A stretch of DNA of 9,954 nucleotides from an uncultured Oscillospiraceae bacterium (GTDB taxonomy: Bacteria; Bacillota; Clostridia; Oscillospirales; Acutalibacteraceae), in the NCBI GenBank assembly GCA_900553525.1, contig USDZ01000051.1, forward strand, positions 1 to 9,954. Direction: 5' to 3'. The first letter of the stretch is position 1, and every line of letters starts with the position of its first letter. A program made the translations under genes and the position numbers. The notes below the pieces were generated by a model that was not told the origin of the DNA, ran no database searches, and saw only the letters and a list, made by a program, of their open reading frames with translations. Below, piece by piece: positions 1 to 5,889 of the stretch.

Positions 1-131
1 TTTTTGAACGCCACAACCGAGGGGGTGGTGCGGGCGCCCTCCGCATTGGGGATGACGACAGCCTCGCCCCCCTCAATGACCGCCACGCAGGAATTGGTTG
101 TACCAAGATCAATGCCGATGATTTTTGCCAT
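1..131 (-). CDS. dnaK: DnaK (Hsp70) chaperone, N-terminal fragment
   Basis: This is the start of the Hsp70 chaperone that refolds cytosolic proteins in an ATP cycle driven by DnaJ and GrpE. Only the first 43 codons are inside the window and the gene continues off the left edge. The visible residues begin MAKIIGIDLGTTNSCVAV, which is the phosphate-1 loop of the Hsp70/actin ATPase fold (IGIDLGTTNS), followed by the typical GARTTPSVVAF stretch. The ATG at 131 follows a strong GGAGGT site (139-144) at 7 nt spacing. It is third in the operon after hrcA and grpE, with an unusually roomy 113-nt gap after grpE that contains a stem-loop. The order hrcA-grpE-dnaK is standard for Firmicutes; dnaJ would be expected beyond the left edge. 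Confidence 0.97.
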   Translation of the reverse strand, partial: MAKIIGIDLGTTNSCVAVIEGGEAVVIPNAEGARTTPSVVAFK

Positions 132-206
132 ATTTATTACCTCCAGTGTTGTATTCCCATATATTGCATCGCCAGATGAGCGGCGGATGCGCCTTATTGT
201 CAGTAT

Positions 207-237
207 AGTCCGGAACAAAGATCCGCATGCCCGGACT
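207..237 (-). other. Stem-loop in the grpE-dnaK gap
   Basis: AGTCCGG (207-213) and CCGGACT (231-237) form a perfect 7-bp inverted repeat around a 17-nt loop. An alternative smaller hairpin (CGGA 211-214 with TCCG 222-225) competes with it. It lies in the untranslated stretch between grpE and dnaK. No U-run follows, so it is not a classical terminator; a processing or mRNA-stability element in the heat-shock transcript is one possibility. The repeat is seen directly; any role is inference. Confidence 0.35.
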
Positions 238-244
238 CTACAAA

Positions 245-838
245 CTAGTTAGCCACTTTGACCATGGCGGGACGCAATACCCGCCCGTTATAGCGGTAAC
301 CTTTTTGGAATACTTCCGTGACCGTGTCGGGTTCCACGCCGTCGGCGTCCTCCCGCATAACCGCATGATGCATTTCGGGATCGAAAGGCTGCTTTTCCGC
401 CGGGATTTCCTCCAAACCCAGCCCTACCAGATCTTCATGGAACTGACGGACGACCATATCGACGCCCTGCTTATACCCCTCGCCGTCGGGCGCGGCCGCG
501 GCCCGTTCGAGATTATCCACCGTCGGAAGCAAAGTTTTGAGGATCTCTCCTCGGCTGAACTGTCCAATCTGTTCCTTTTCCTGCTCGGTACGCCGTTTGT
601 AATTCGCATACTCCGCCAGCATACGCTGATACTGATCTTTCGTATCCTTCAGTTCCTGTTCAACCTTCTCGAGTTTGCTCTTCAGTTCCAGCAGTCGGGC
701 GTCCTCTTTTTCCTTTTTCACTTTTTTGGCCTTCTCCGGTTTTTCCGCCGCTGGCTCCGGAGAAAGCGGCCGAGTATCCGAAGCTTTCTCCTCGGAAGGT
801 TTCAACTCCTGATCCGGATACGTTTTGGTTTCATCCAT
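245..838 (-). CDS. grpE: GrpE, nucleotide exchange factor of DnaK
   Basis: GrpE acts as a dimer in the cytosol, prising ADP from DnaK so that the chaperone can release substrate and rebind ATP; in other bacteria its long helices also act as a thermosensor. The 197-aa product has a charged, low-complexity N-terminus rich in Lys, Glu and Pro (about residues 1-50) and then a long coiled-coil helix. Next comes the family core NYKRRTEQEKEQI, and the C-terminal beta domain carries FDPEMHHAVMRED and the signature VFQKGYRYNGRVLRPAMVKV. Length and layout are normal for the family. Upstream ATGs at 856 and 847 are rejected because the GGGGAGG ribosome site (848-854) overlaps or lies too close to them; 838 has 9 nt spacing. 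It follows hrcA by 22 nt and is certainly co-transcribed from the CIRCE-controlled promoter. Confidence 0.97.
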   Translation of the reverse strand: MDETKTYPDQELKPSEEKASDTRPLSPEPAAEKPEKAKKVKKEKEDARLLELKSKLEKVEQELKDTKDQYQRMLAEYANYKRRTEQEKEQIGQFSRGEILKTLLPTVDNLERAAAAPDGEGYKQGVDMVVRQFHEDLVGLGLEEIPAEKQPFDPEMHHAVMREDADGVEPDTVTEVFQKGYRYNGRVLRPAMVKVAN

Positions 839-847
839 ATCTAACAT

Positions 848-854
848 CCTCCCC
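848..854 (-). promoter_or_regulatory. Ribosome binding site deciding the grpE start
   Basis: GGGGAGG on the minus strand lies 9 nt before the ATG at 838. Because it overlaps the in-frame ATG at 847 and sits just past the one at 856, neither of those can be the start. Confidence 0.75.
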
Positions 855-860
855 ACAGTG

Positions 861-1892
861 TCATCCGTCCTTCGTAAGTTCTCCTAGAAGGCGACTCACC
901 GTCTGCGCGAAATATTCAATTTGCGGGATTGTGGCGGCGTAATTCATCCGCAGAGGACCGATAATCCCGATGGAACCGTTCGCTGTTCCCCCCTGGGAAT
1001 ATCGGGTGATGATGATACTGGAACCATTCAGTTCCGGCCGTGGACTTTCGTTGCCCAGAACAACCCGCAGTCCGCCCGAATGAGCGGTCAGCATACTCGC
1101 GAGCAGATCCCGCTGAGACAGAAAAGAGAGCAGAGACCGCGCCCGTTCCAATTCATAGTCGGGGTGACGGAGCAGATTCAACTGTCCCGACAGAAGCACC
1201 TCTGCCTCCGCCGAATCCTGCACCAGCTCGACGAACGCTGTGAGCGCCGGAGCACAGGCGAGTCCATATTCCCCAAGTGCGACCAGCAAGCTTTGCACCT
1301 GCGCCAGACCCACAGCCGCAAGAGGCTGATCCAAAAACTCGGCGTTCAGCGTTTTTGCCAGCCTGTCGAGCAGCGAAGCATCCACCTCGCCCTCGAACCG
1401 GCACAAGCGGCTGCGCAATACCCCCGAACTGGTCATCAAAAGCAACGCTGCGCTCCGATTCCCGGATCGCATGACCTCTATTCGACGAATGGTGGAACCC
1501 TGCTGATCGGGGGTGGTGGTGACCGCCGCGCATCCCGTCGCAGCGGCGAGCGCCTGTGAAGCGGCTTCAATCAGACGCTCCGGATCGCCTGCGGCGCCAG
1601 CGAGCATATCCTCGATCTCCCGGCGGCGTTTTTCCGGCAACGGCTGCCGCCGCATAAGAGAATCGATATAAAGACGAAACGCCTTCGGCGTGGGGATCCG
1701 CCCCGCGGAGGTATGGGGCTGCTCAAGGTAACCGTCCGCCGCCAGATCCGCCATATCGTTACGGATGGTGGCGGAAGAGACCGCATGGTCCAGCATTTCC
1801 ACTACAGCTTTTGATCCGACCGGTTCGCCGGTCTGAATATACGCATCAACGATGGCGGCCAGGATTTTTTGTTTGCGTTCCCCCAGCTCCAT
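861..1892 (-). CDS. hrcA: HrcA, heat-inducible transcription repressor
   Basis: HrcA represses class I heat-shock genes by binding CIRCE; its folding depends on GroE, so stress that ties up GroEL relieves repression. The 343-aa product has the typical N-terminal winged helix: ERKQKILAAIVDAYIQTGEP, then the recognition part SSATIRNDMADLAADGYLEQPHTSAGRIPT. The long GAF-like dimerisation domain ends with the family motif GSIGIIGPLRMNY. The length matches the usual ~340 aa. I chose the ATG at 1892 because AAAGGA (1901-1906) is 8 nt upstream; the ATG at 1898 is too close. A start at 1964 would place coding sequence inside the CIRCE operator. It is first in the operon and autoregulated through the CIRCE at 1958-1984. 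A GC-rich 5-bp hairpin (1916-1929) lies in the ~90-nt leader just before the ribosome site. Confidence 0.97.
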   Translation of the reverse strand: MELGERKQKILAAIVDAYIQTGEPVGSKAVVEMLDHAVSSATIRNDMADLAADGYLEQPHTSAGRIPTPKAFRLYIDSLMRRQPLPEKRRREIEDMLAGAAGDPERLIEAASQALAAATGCAAVTTTPDQQGSTIRRIEVMRSGNRSAALLLMTSSGVLRSRLCRFEGEVDASLLDRLAKTLNAEFLDQPLAAVGLAQVQSLLVALGEYGLACAPALTAFVELVQDSAEAEVLLSGQLNLLRHPDYELERARSLLSFLSQRDLLASMLTAHSGGLRVVLGNESPRPELNGSSIIITRYSQGGTANGSIGIIGPLRMNYAATIPQIEYFAQTVSRLLGELTKDG

Positions 1893-1957
1893 AACCATCT
1901 TCCTTTCTACAATTCCGGCCGCAAGGCCGAACAAAGGGCGGGTTTCAGTGTCAAGGT

Positions 1958-1984
1958 TTAGCACTCTTATGTATCGAGTGCTAA
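1958..1984 (-). promoter_or_regulatory. CIRCE operator (HrcA binding site)
   Basis: TTAGCACTC (1958-1966), a 9-nt spacer and GAGTGCTAA (1976-1984) match the CIRCE consensus perfectly in both 9-bp arms. It starts just downstream of the predicted -10 element, at or next to the transcription start, where bound HrcA blocks transcription of hrcA-grpE-dnaK. Confidence 0.98.
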
Positions 1985-1991
1985 CATCTAT

Positions 1992-2020
1992 ACTCTACCA
2001 TTCCCCAAAGCTTCTGTCAA
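1992..2020 (-). promoter_or_regulatory. Sigma-A promoter of the hrcA-grpE-dnaK operon
   Basis: On the minus strand a consensus -35 TTGACA (2015-2020) is followed by a 17-bp spacer and the -10 TAGAGT (1992-1997, 4 of 6 matches). The start site should fall near 1985, at the edge of the CIRCE, which is the expected arrangement for an HrcA-controlled promoter. Confidence 0.85.
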
Positions 2021-2179
2021 TATTCAAATTGTGAATCTTTTGTTAAAACCACCGAACTCTCCTCCCCGGTGGCTTTCCCGGAGCGGCACTGTGCAATCTG
2101 CACATGTATAGGTCGTTATAATTCGTCATTGAAAATAGAATGTATGGATAAGTCCGCCAAAGTTCGGCATTTTTACTTG
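2021..2179. other. Non-coding spacer between hrcA promoter and small ORF
   Basis: No convincing gene is seen here; short reading frames lack ribosome sites. Two inverted repeats are present: CCACCG (2049-2054) with CGGTGG (2067-2072), and the tight dyad TGTGCA-ATC-TGCACA (2090-2104). The first, read on the minus strand, is followed by TTTTAAC and could be a weak terminator. The second looks like an operator-type dyad, but it lies about 75 bp upstream of the next promoter. Confidence 0.4.
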
Positions 2180-2208
2180 TTGATAAACCGACGGCGGTTG
2201 TATATAAT
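2180..2208 (+). promoter_or_regulatory. Sigma-A promoter of the 87-aa ORF
   Basis: The -35 TTGATA (2180-2185), a 17-bp spacer and a perfect -10 TATAAT (2203-2208) point rightwards. Transcription would start near 2215, giving a leader of about 60 nt. That leader includes a small hairpin (CCCA 2238-2241 with TGGG 2245-2248) before the ribosome site. Confidence 0.85.
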
Positions 2209-2275
2209 GGAAGGGCAGGAACCATAACCATGGATTTCCCAAGCTGGGTTTCCTTTTGAAAGGAGTTCGAAAATC

Positions 2276-2539
2276 ATGGCCGATCTGCAAATCCATAACT
2301 TCGATTTCAACAAACTGATGGAGTTTGCGTCTACCGCCAAGGGCGATGTGTATCTAAAGACCCGTGACGGCGACGTTCTCAATCTCAAAAGCCGTCTGAC
2401 ACAGCTTCTCGCTCTGTCCAGCGCTATCGACTGGGGCAATATCGGCGAAGCCACCGTCACTTGCAAAAACCTGGAAGACGAGTCACGCCTGTTTCGCCTA
2501 AATCTTTACGGCGAGGATGCTTCTGAAAAGAAAGATTGA
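2276..2539 (+). CDS. Small conserved-looking protein of unknown function (87 aa)
   Basis: I do not firmly recognise this gene. It has every sign of being real: a near-consensus promoter (2180-2208), an AAAGGAG ribosome site (2259-2265) 10 nt before the ATG, and a strong terminator just after the stop. The protein starts MADLQIHNFDFNKLMEF, has a middle section with alternating polar and aliphatic residues (GDVYLKTRDGDVLNLKSRL) that suggests a beta hairpin followed by a helix, and ends in a charged tail. There is no signal peptide, membrane segment or Cys cluster, so it is probably cytosolic. Similar small clostridial proteins have sometimes been mislabelled 'polyA polymerase' in databases; I recall a resemblance but cannot check it. 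It is transcribed away from the heat-shock operon as a single-gene unit. Confidence 0.85.
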   Translation: MADLQIHNFDFNKLMEFASTAKGDVYLKTRDGDVLNLKSRLTQLLALSSAIDWGNIGEATVTCKNLEDESRLFRLNLYGEDASEKKD

Positions 2540-2566
2540 CGGTCTCTGTCCCTTTTTTTGATTTGG

Positions 2567-2604
2567 AACCGCCCGGAGGATCGGCCGATCCTCCGGGCGG
2601 TTTT
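2567..2604 (+). terminator. Rho-independent terminator, perfect 36-bp palindrome
   Basis: An 18-bp arm (2567-2584) is followed without a spacer by its exact reverse complement (2585-2602), core CGGCCG, then TTTT (2601-2604). It lies 28 nt after the stop of the 87-aa ORF. On the minus strand there is no U-run, so it should act mainly in the plus direction. Confidence 0.88.
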
Positions 2605-2636
2605 GGTCTTCGTCGGCACTCTACCGTATTCCATGC

Positions 2637-2675
2637 AAAATCGGCATGTACCGCAAGGAAGCGGACATGCCGATT
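2637..2675 (-). terminator. Terminator of the polysaccharide deacetylase gene
   Basis: AATCGGCATGT (2639-2649) pairs perfectly with ACATGCCGATT (2665-2675). The stem extends inward through CCGC/GCGG after a single-base bulge and closes on a 6-nt loop. Read on the minus strand, the stem ends in CCGATTTTG, giving a short U-run. It starts 40 nt beyond the stop at 2715 and faces the terminator of the neighbouring gene. Confidence 0.85.
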
Positions 2676-2714
2676 AACAGTAAATTTATAGATGCTTGAC
2701 ACATATGCGGCAAC

Positions 2715-3755
2715 TTATCCTGCTGGGAAGGCCGCGTGATACTGTACTCCCGCATAGACGACTTCATTGCGGGCCGCGAGAAGTTCCGGTACGGTGACGA
2801 TCGTGTAGCCTTCGGCGATCAGACGATCCATCATCTGGACAGCGGCATTCAACGTGGTTTCATAGACATCGTGCATCAACACGATTGCACCGTCCCGGAT
2901 CCCATAGGATCCGCTTTGGAAAGCGGTTTCCAGCACCTTTTCCGTGTTGCGGCTCTGCCAGTCCCGCGTATCCACCGACCAATTGATCAGGGCCAGGTGC
3001 TGATCCCGGAGCACCTTCTTGACCCCGTCGTTTACATTCCCGCCCGGACAGCGAAACAGGTACGGACGCACTCCGCAGGCGTTTTCCACAATATCCGCGC
3101 AGGCATTGATCTGTTGGAGCACCTCGCTTTCCGAGAGCTTGGTAAGATTCTTATGATTCATCGTATGGTTGCCGACCACATGGCCCTCCTCGATCATGCG
3201 CTTCAACACGTCAGGATAATGCTGTGCGTTTTGCCCCACCACAAAAAATGTCGCATGTAAGCCGCGGGCCTTCAATTCATCGAGCAGACGGTCCGTATAC
3301 TTCCCCGGACCATCGTCAAATGTCAGAGCAACCAATTTTGTCTCCGGTTCATACGCAGGCTTGTAAAACTGCAGTTCCACCTCTCCGGATTCGGTGACCA
3401 GAGCCGTGGGGACGTTCGGAACGAGGCCGCTAGAGGTTAACTGCTGTTCCAACTGCGCTATCTTATCCTGCGCTTCCTTCAGTTGGCCCTCCAACGCCTC
3501 TTTTTCGGATGCCAGGGTCTCCTCCCGGCCGGACAGCGACGCGAGTTCTTCCCTAAGCGCGTCCATCTGTTCTCCCACAGAGGCGATTTGTTCCGCCAAT
3601 TCCCGGTTTTCTTCAGACAGACGGTCCGCTTCAGCCCCCTTCTTCTGCGCTTGATACACCGAGACACCGCCGCCCACCAGGGAGAGGGCCAGCAGCACCG
3701 AGACGATCGCAAAACCGGCGAGCAGGCGCCGACTTGTCCCTGTCCTGTCCTTCAT
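2715..3755 (-). CDS. Membrane-anchored polysaccharide deacetylase (NodB/CE4) with coiled-coil stalk
   Basis: This is predicted to remove N- or O-acetyl groups from a cell-wall polysaccharide such as peptidoglycan, outside the membrane. The 346-aa product has a positively charged start, one membrane helix at about 11-30, a heptad-rich coiled coil at about 36-106, a linker, and a NodB domain at about 138-330. All five CE4 motifs are present: TFDDGP (145-150; catalytic base and metal Asp), HTMNH (197-201; metal His pair), RCPGG (235-239), DTRDW (262-266) and LMHD (293-296; catalytic His). It should therefore be an active metal-dependent enzyme. The ATG at 3755 has AGGTG 6 nt upstream; a GTG at 3764 is the alternative but overlaps that site. 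It is transcribed alone, with its own promoter and terminator, divergently from the DegV gene. The substrate cannot be told from sequence. Confidence 0.92.
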   Translation of the reverse strand: MKDRTGTSRRLLAGFAIVSVLLALSLVGGGVSVYQAQKKGAEADRLSEENRELAEQIASVGEQMDALREELASLSGREETLASEKEALEGQLKEAQDKIAQLEQQLTSSGLVPNVPTALVTESGEVELQFYKPAYEPETKLVALTFDDGPGKYTDRLLDELKARGLHATFFVVGQNAQHYPDVLKRMIEEGHVVGNHTMNHKNLTKLSESEVLQQINACADIVENACGVRPYLFRCPGGNVNDGVKKVLRDQHLALINWSVDTRDWQSRNTEKVLETAFQSGSYGIRDGAIVLMHDVYETTLNAAVQMMDRLIAEGYTIVTVPELLAARNEVVYAGVQYHAAFPAG

Positions 3756-3787
3756 GATACGCACCTGCTTTCTTATCCATTGAGTTC

Positions 3788-3815
3788 ATTCTAACACACC
3801 CATTCGGAAAAGCAA
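3788..3815 (-). promoter_or_regulatory. Predicted promoter of the deacetylase gene
   Basis: On the minus strand TTGCTT (3810-3815) and TAGAAT (3788-3793) are separated by 16 bp. The start would fall near 3781, leaving a leader of about 25 nt. It is back to back with the degV promoter. Confidence 0.6.
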
Positions 3816-3827
3816 GTCTGATTTCAG

Positions 3828-3847
3828 TATTGTAATGATATTGTAAT
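3828..3847. repeat. Direct repeat TATTGTAAT, 11-bp period
   Basis: TATTGTAAT occurs at 3828-3836 and again at 3839-3847, one helical turn apart, between the two divergent promoters and overlapping the degV -35. The layout (7-bp repeats TTGTAAT with a 4-bp spacer) resembles sites bound in tandem by PhoB/OmpR-type response regulators. The repeat is seen directly; the regulator is inference. Confidence 0.5.
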
Positions 3848-3869
3848 TATTTGGGTTCTATGTTATAGT
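3841..3869 (+). promoter_or_regulatory. Predicted sigma-A promoter of the degV-family gene
   Basis: TTGTAA (3841-3846), a 17-bp spacer and TATAGT (3864-3869) face right. Transcription should start near 3876, about 38 nt before the TTG start codon. Confidence 0.75.
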
Positions 3870-3899
3870 ATAGAAGACTTTAGTCAGAATTTGCGGAAC

Positions 3900-3905
3900 G
3901 GAGGT
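3900..3905 (+). promoter_or_regulatory. Ribosome binding site fixing a TTG start
   Basis: GGAGGT lies 8 nt upstream of TTG at 3914 and is the only strong ribosome site here. It supports a non-ATG start for the DegV-family gene. Confidence 0.75.
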
Positions 3906-3913
3906 ATCGGTAC

Positions 3914-4771
3914 TTGAGTACAAAAACGGTCCTGTGCGCGGACAGCACGTGCGACCTTGGGGACGAACTGCGTGAAAAGTATCATGTACACTATTTCCCC
4001 TTTCACGTCATTCTCGACGGCAAAACCTATTCGGACGGGGTAGACTTGGTTCCAGATGAAATCTACCGCGTGTACCGCGAAAAACATATCCTACCGAAAA
4101 CAGCGGCCATCAACACGGCCGAATATATGGACTTTTTCAAACAGTTCACCGACCAAGGGTATGAGGTGGTACACCTCACGCTTGGCTCCGGTCTCTCGGC
4201 CACCTACAACAACTGCCGTCTGGCGGCCGAAGAAATGCCAGGCGTCTACGCCGTGGACAGCCGTAGCCTTTCCACCGGTTCTGGGCTTGCCGTTCTTGAA
4301 GCTGCCGACCGCATCGCGGCCGGAATGCCGGCGGCCCAGGTCGCTCGCGAGGTACAGGAGCTGACGGCTCGCTGCCACGCCAGCTTTGTCATCGATAACT
4401 TGGAATTTTTGTACAAAGGTGGACGCTGTTCTGCCTTGGCAATGCTCGGGGCCAATCTGTTGCAGCTCAAGCCCTGTATTGAGGTCAATCCTGCCGACGG
4501 TTCGATGGATGTAGGGAAAAAGTACCGCGGTTCTCTCGACAAGGCTTTGACCCAGTATGTACGGGATAAATTGGAAGGCTGTACAAATCTGAAGACTGAC
4601 CGCGTTTTTATTACCCATTCCGGCATTTCCCAGCAACGCATCGATATGGTATACGATCTCGTCAAGAAGTATGCGAATTTCAAGGAAATCTTTATCACCC
4701 GCGCTGGCTGCACCATCTCTTCCCACTGCGGCCCCAACACCCTCGGCGTACTGTTTATGACCAACGACTAA
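3914..4771 (+). CDS. DegV family fatty-acid-binding protein
   Basis: DegV (FakB-like) proteins bind a single fatty acid between two domains; in Gram-positive bacteria the FakB members present it to the kinase FakA for phosphorylation and use in phospholipids. The 285-aa length is standard. Landmarks in order: ADSTCDL (9-15), the lipid/phosphate-side loop GSGLSATYNN (91-100, family form S-G-L-S-x-T-Y), VYAVDSRSLSTGSG (111-124), LEFLYKGGR (163-171), LLQLKP (182-187), THSG (234-237) and SSHCGPNTLG (269-278), which matches the C-terminal H-x-GPG(A/T)-like motif. Translation starts at TTG (3914), with GGAGGT (3900-3905) 8 nt upstream and no competing ATG. It is a single-gene unit with its own promoter. 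No fakA is visible nearby, so whether it works with FakA is unknown. Confidence 0.93.
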   Translation: MSTKTVLCADSTCDLGDELREKYHVHYFPFHVILDGKTYSDGVDLVPDEIYRVYREKHILPKTAAINTAEYMDFFKQFTDQGYEVVHLTLGSGLSATYNNCRLAAEEMPGVYAVDSRSLSTGSGLAVLEAADRIAAGMPAAQVAREVQELTARCHASFVIDNLEFLYKGGRCSALAMLGANLLQLKPCIEVNPADGSMDVGKKYRGSLDKALTQYVRDKLEGCTNLKTDRVFITHSGISQQRIDMVYDLVKKYANFKEIFITRAGCTISSHCGPNTLGVLFMTND

Positions 4772-4856
4772 TACTCCCCCGCCCGTAGTAAACTTCTGGA
4801 TAGTGCCAAGGGAAAAGGCAGAGAAAAAGCCGCCCGAAGTAAAACAGCCTGGAATG

Positions 4857-4898
4857 AACGGCCTCGCTCCCACTGAAACAGGAGCGAGGCCGTTATTC
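4857..4898 (+). terminator. Terminator downstream of the degV-family gene
   Basis: A perfect 14-bp stem (4857-4870 with 4881-4894, AACGGCCTCGCTCC and its complement) encloses a 10-nt loop and is followed by a weak TTATTC tail. It is 85 nt after the stop at 4771. The tail is poor in U, but the stem is very stable. Confidence 0.75.
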
Positions 4899-5160
4899 AC
4901 GTTGATGTGTTCAAGATGTAGAGGTGATTCTATCCCATTTCAATTGGGCGTGTCAAGAAAGTTCCGCAAAAGGAATGCAGACCTTGGATGAATGAAGTCA
5001 GTCAGCTATAGAGGCGTCCAGGGCGGCGGCCTCAGGTGCATCATGTTTATGTACTTCTTATGGCCCCACTGAGTTCCGGCCACAGACGAAGGTTTTATCG
5101 AATAAGCGTATATCACTACTTTCCTTGAAAAGGGAGCCCTTTCCCCAAAACTGTCAATTT

Positions 5161-5180
5161 ATAGGCAACTCATAGGCAAC
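5161..5180. repeat. Tandem direct repeat ATAGGCAAC
   Basis: ATAGGCAAC occurs at 5161-5169 and 5172-5180, an 11-bp period (GTTGCCTAT on the minus strand). Helically phased short repeats like this are typical of recombinase arm sites or regulator sites. Nothing nearby identifies the protein that would bind. Confidence 0.5.
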
Positions 5181-5284
5181 GTCCGAGCCAAAATGGAAAA
5201 AAATGAACTCGTCTCCCCGGGAAGCCGGTCATCCAAACACGGCCGCCGGGCGGGTAATACTCGACCGGCAAAACCAAATGAGAT

Positions 5285-5308
5285 AAACAAAGCGCCCCCA
5301 GAGGCGCC
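5285..5308 (-). terminator. Possible weak terminator after the 5414-5752 gene
   Basis: On the minus strand GGCGC (5303-5307) pairs with GCGCC (5292-5296) over a 6-nt loop and is followed by TTTGTTTATC. It is about 105 nt beyond the stop at 5414. The stem is short, so the call is tentative. Confidence 0.35.
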
Positions 5309-5413
5309 GTTCCATTCCGAATTTTCAAAATCAGTCTGCTATGAGACCTACGTCAAAGCTAGCGTTTTCTCAGCTGCCTTCGGATCGCCTCCTTGCGAGA
5401 AACTCACCGCTTT

Positions 5414-5734
5414 TTATCCCGATTCCTCTATAACTCCAAAGGGCAAGCCATAAGCCTCACCCAAATAGTCCTCAATAAGTTCTGAAATTCCGTCCAGATC
5501 GATCGTCTTGTATTTCAGCCTTTCAGCGAAACCGACCACCATGTCACGATTACTGTCAAAATCAAAAATCGTCACCTTCGGTTGGCTTTGCAGGATTAGA
5601 TGCAAATCATAACTCTCTTTTCCTTTCGCTCCTTCCGCGCGGCATACACCGGCTGTTATTTCGTAATCGTCAACGCTCGCGAACACCATGCCTGTTCTCA
5701 TCCCCGTATGATATGTGTTGTGTGTGATTTTCAC
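5414..5734 (-). CDS. Hypothetical protein, start uncertain
   Basis: I do not recognise this gene. The frame is open from 5752 to a TAA at 5414-5416. The body reads like real protein: GMVFASVDDYEITAGV, then SYDLHLILQSQPKVTIFDFDSNRDMVVGFAERL and a closing acidic helix ISELIEDYLGEAYG. It suggests a small alpha/beta cytosolic domain without membrane segments. The start is doubtful. The ATG at 5752 has no ribosome site and overlaps the -10 of a good promoter (5743-5771). The GTG at 5734 is given here, but ATGs at 5701 and 5689 are also possible, and all have weak ribosome sites. It may be translated leaderlessly or may have lost its original 5' end. It lies in a repeat-rich, gene-poor neighbourhood and could be cargo of an old insertion. 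Confidence 0.55.
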   Translation of the reverse strand: MKITHNTYHTGMRTGMVFASVDDYEITAGVCRAEGAKGKESYDLHLILQSQPKVTIFDFDSNRDMVVGFAERLKYKTIDLDGISELIEDYLGEAYGLPFGVIEESG

Positions 5735-5742
5735 CGTTAATA

Positions 5743-5771
5743 AAAATATCATTTCGGTATTCGCTTGTCAA
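5743..5771 (-). promoter_or_regulatory. Predicted sigma-A promoter of the 5414-5734 gene
   Basis: On the minus strand a consensus TTGACA (5766-5771), a 17-bp spacer and TATTTT (5743-5748) are present. The start would be near 5736. The ATG at 5752 therefore cannot be used from this promoter. Confidence 0.65.
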
Positions 5772-5798
5772 TGTTAATCCTTTACAGAACGTATTTTC

Positions 5799-5821
5799 CC
5801 ACATATTAGCTAAACATGTGG
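5799..5821. repeat. Dyad upstream of the 5414-5734 promoter
   Basis: CCACAT (5799-5804) and ATGTGG (5816-5821) form a 6-bp inverted repeat around an 11-nt centre containing the palindrome TTAGCTAA. It begins 28 bp upstream of the -35 and has no U-run, so an operator is more likely than a terminator. No regulator can be named. Confidence 0.35.
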
Positions 5822-5889
5822 AATAACCATCGCCAATACGCCCAATAAATTAAGGAAAATTGCAAAAGAATATGAGTGTAAAATTCACA

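Larger units (their letters stand above)
4899..5413. other. Gene-free 0.5 kb region with repeats; possible insertion debris
   Basis: No reading frame here has both a start and a ribosome site. It contains a tandem pair of ATAGGCAAC (5161-5180), an inverted repeat GCCGGTC/GACCGGC (5224-5230 and 5263-5269) enclosing a very GC-rich stretch, and a small GC hairpin (5292-5307). On the minus strand one frame stays open for about 59 codons from roughly 5337 down to a TAA at 5159-5161 but has no start codon context. The mixture suggests a decayed remnant of a gene or integrated element, but that is inference. Confidence 0.35.

Noticed and set aside
227..844. 205-aa plus-strand frame opposite grpE
   Set aside because: Mirror of the real grpE codons; Phe/Leu/Arg-rich composition, no ribosome site and no recognisable domain.
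1893..1964. Longer HrcA starting at 1964
   Set aside because: The extension would code through half of the CIRCE operator and has no ribosome site; HrcA homologues start at the ELGERKQ region.
2043..2231. 62-aa minus-strand frame between hrcA and the small gene
   Set aside because: Starts inside the leader of the plus-strand gene, has no ribosome site and no protein-like pattern.
4091..4900. 269-aa minus-strand frame opposite the DegV gene
   Set aside because: Overlaps a clearly identified gene with all family motifs on the other strand; no ribosome site, and it would start inside the terminator stem.
5193..5453. 86-aa plus-strand frame in the gene-free region
   Set aside because: No ribosome site or promoter, low-complexity composition, and it runs through two inverted repeats and into the neighbouring minus gene.
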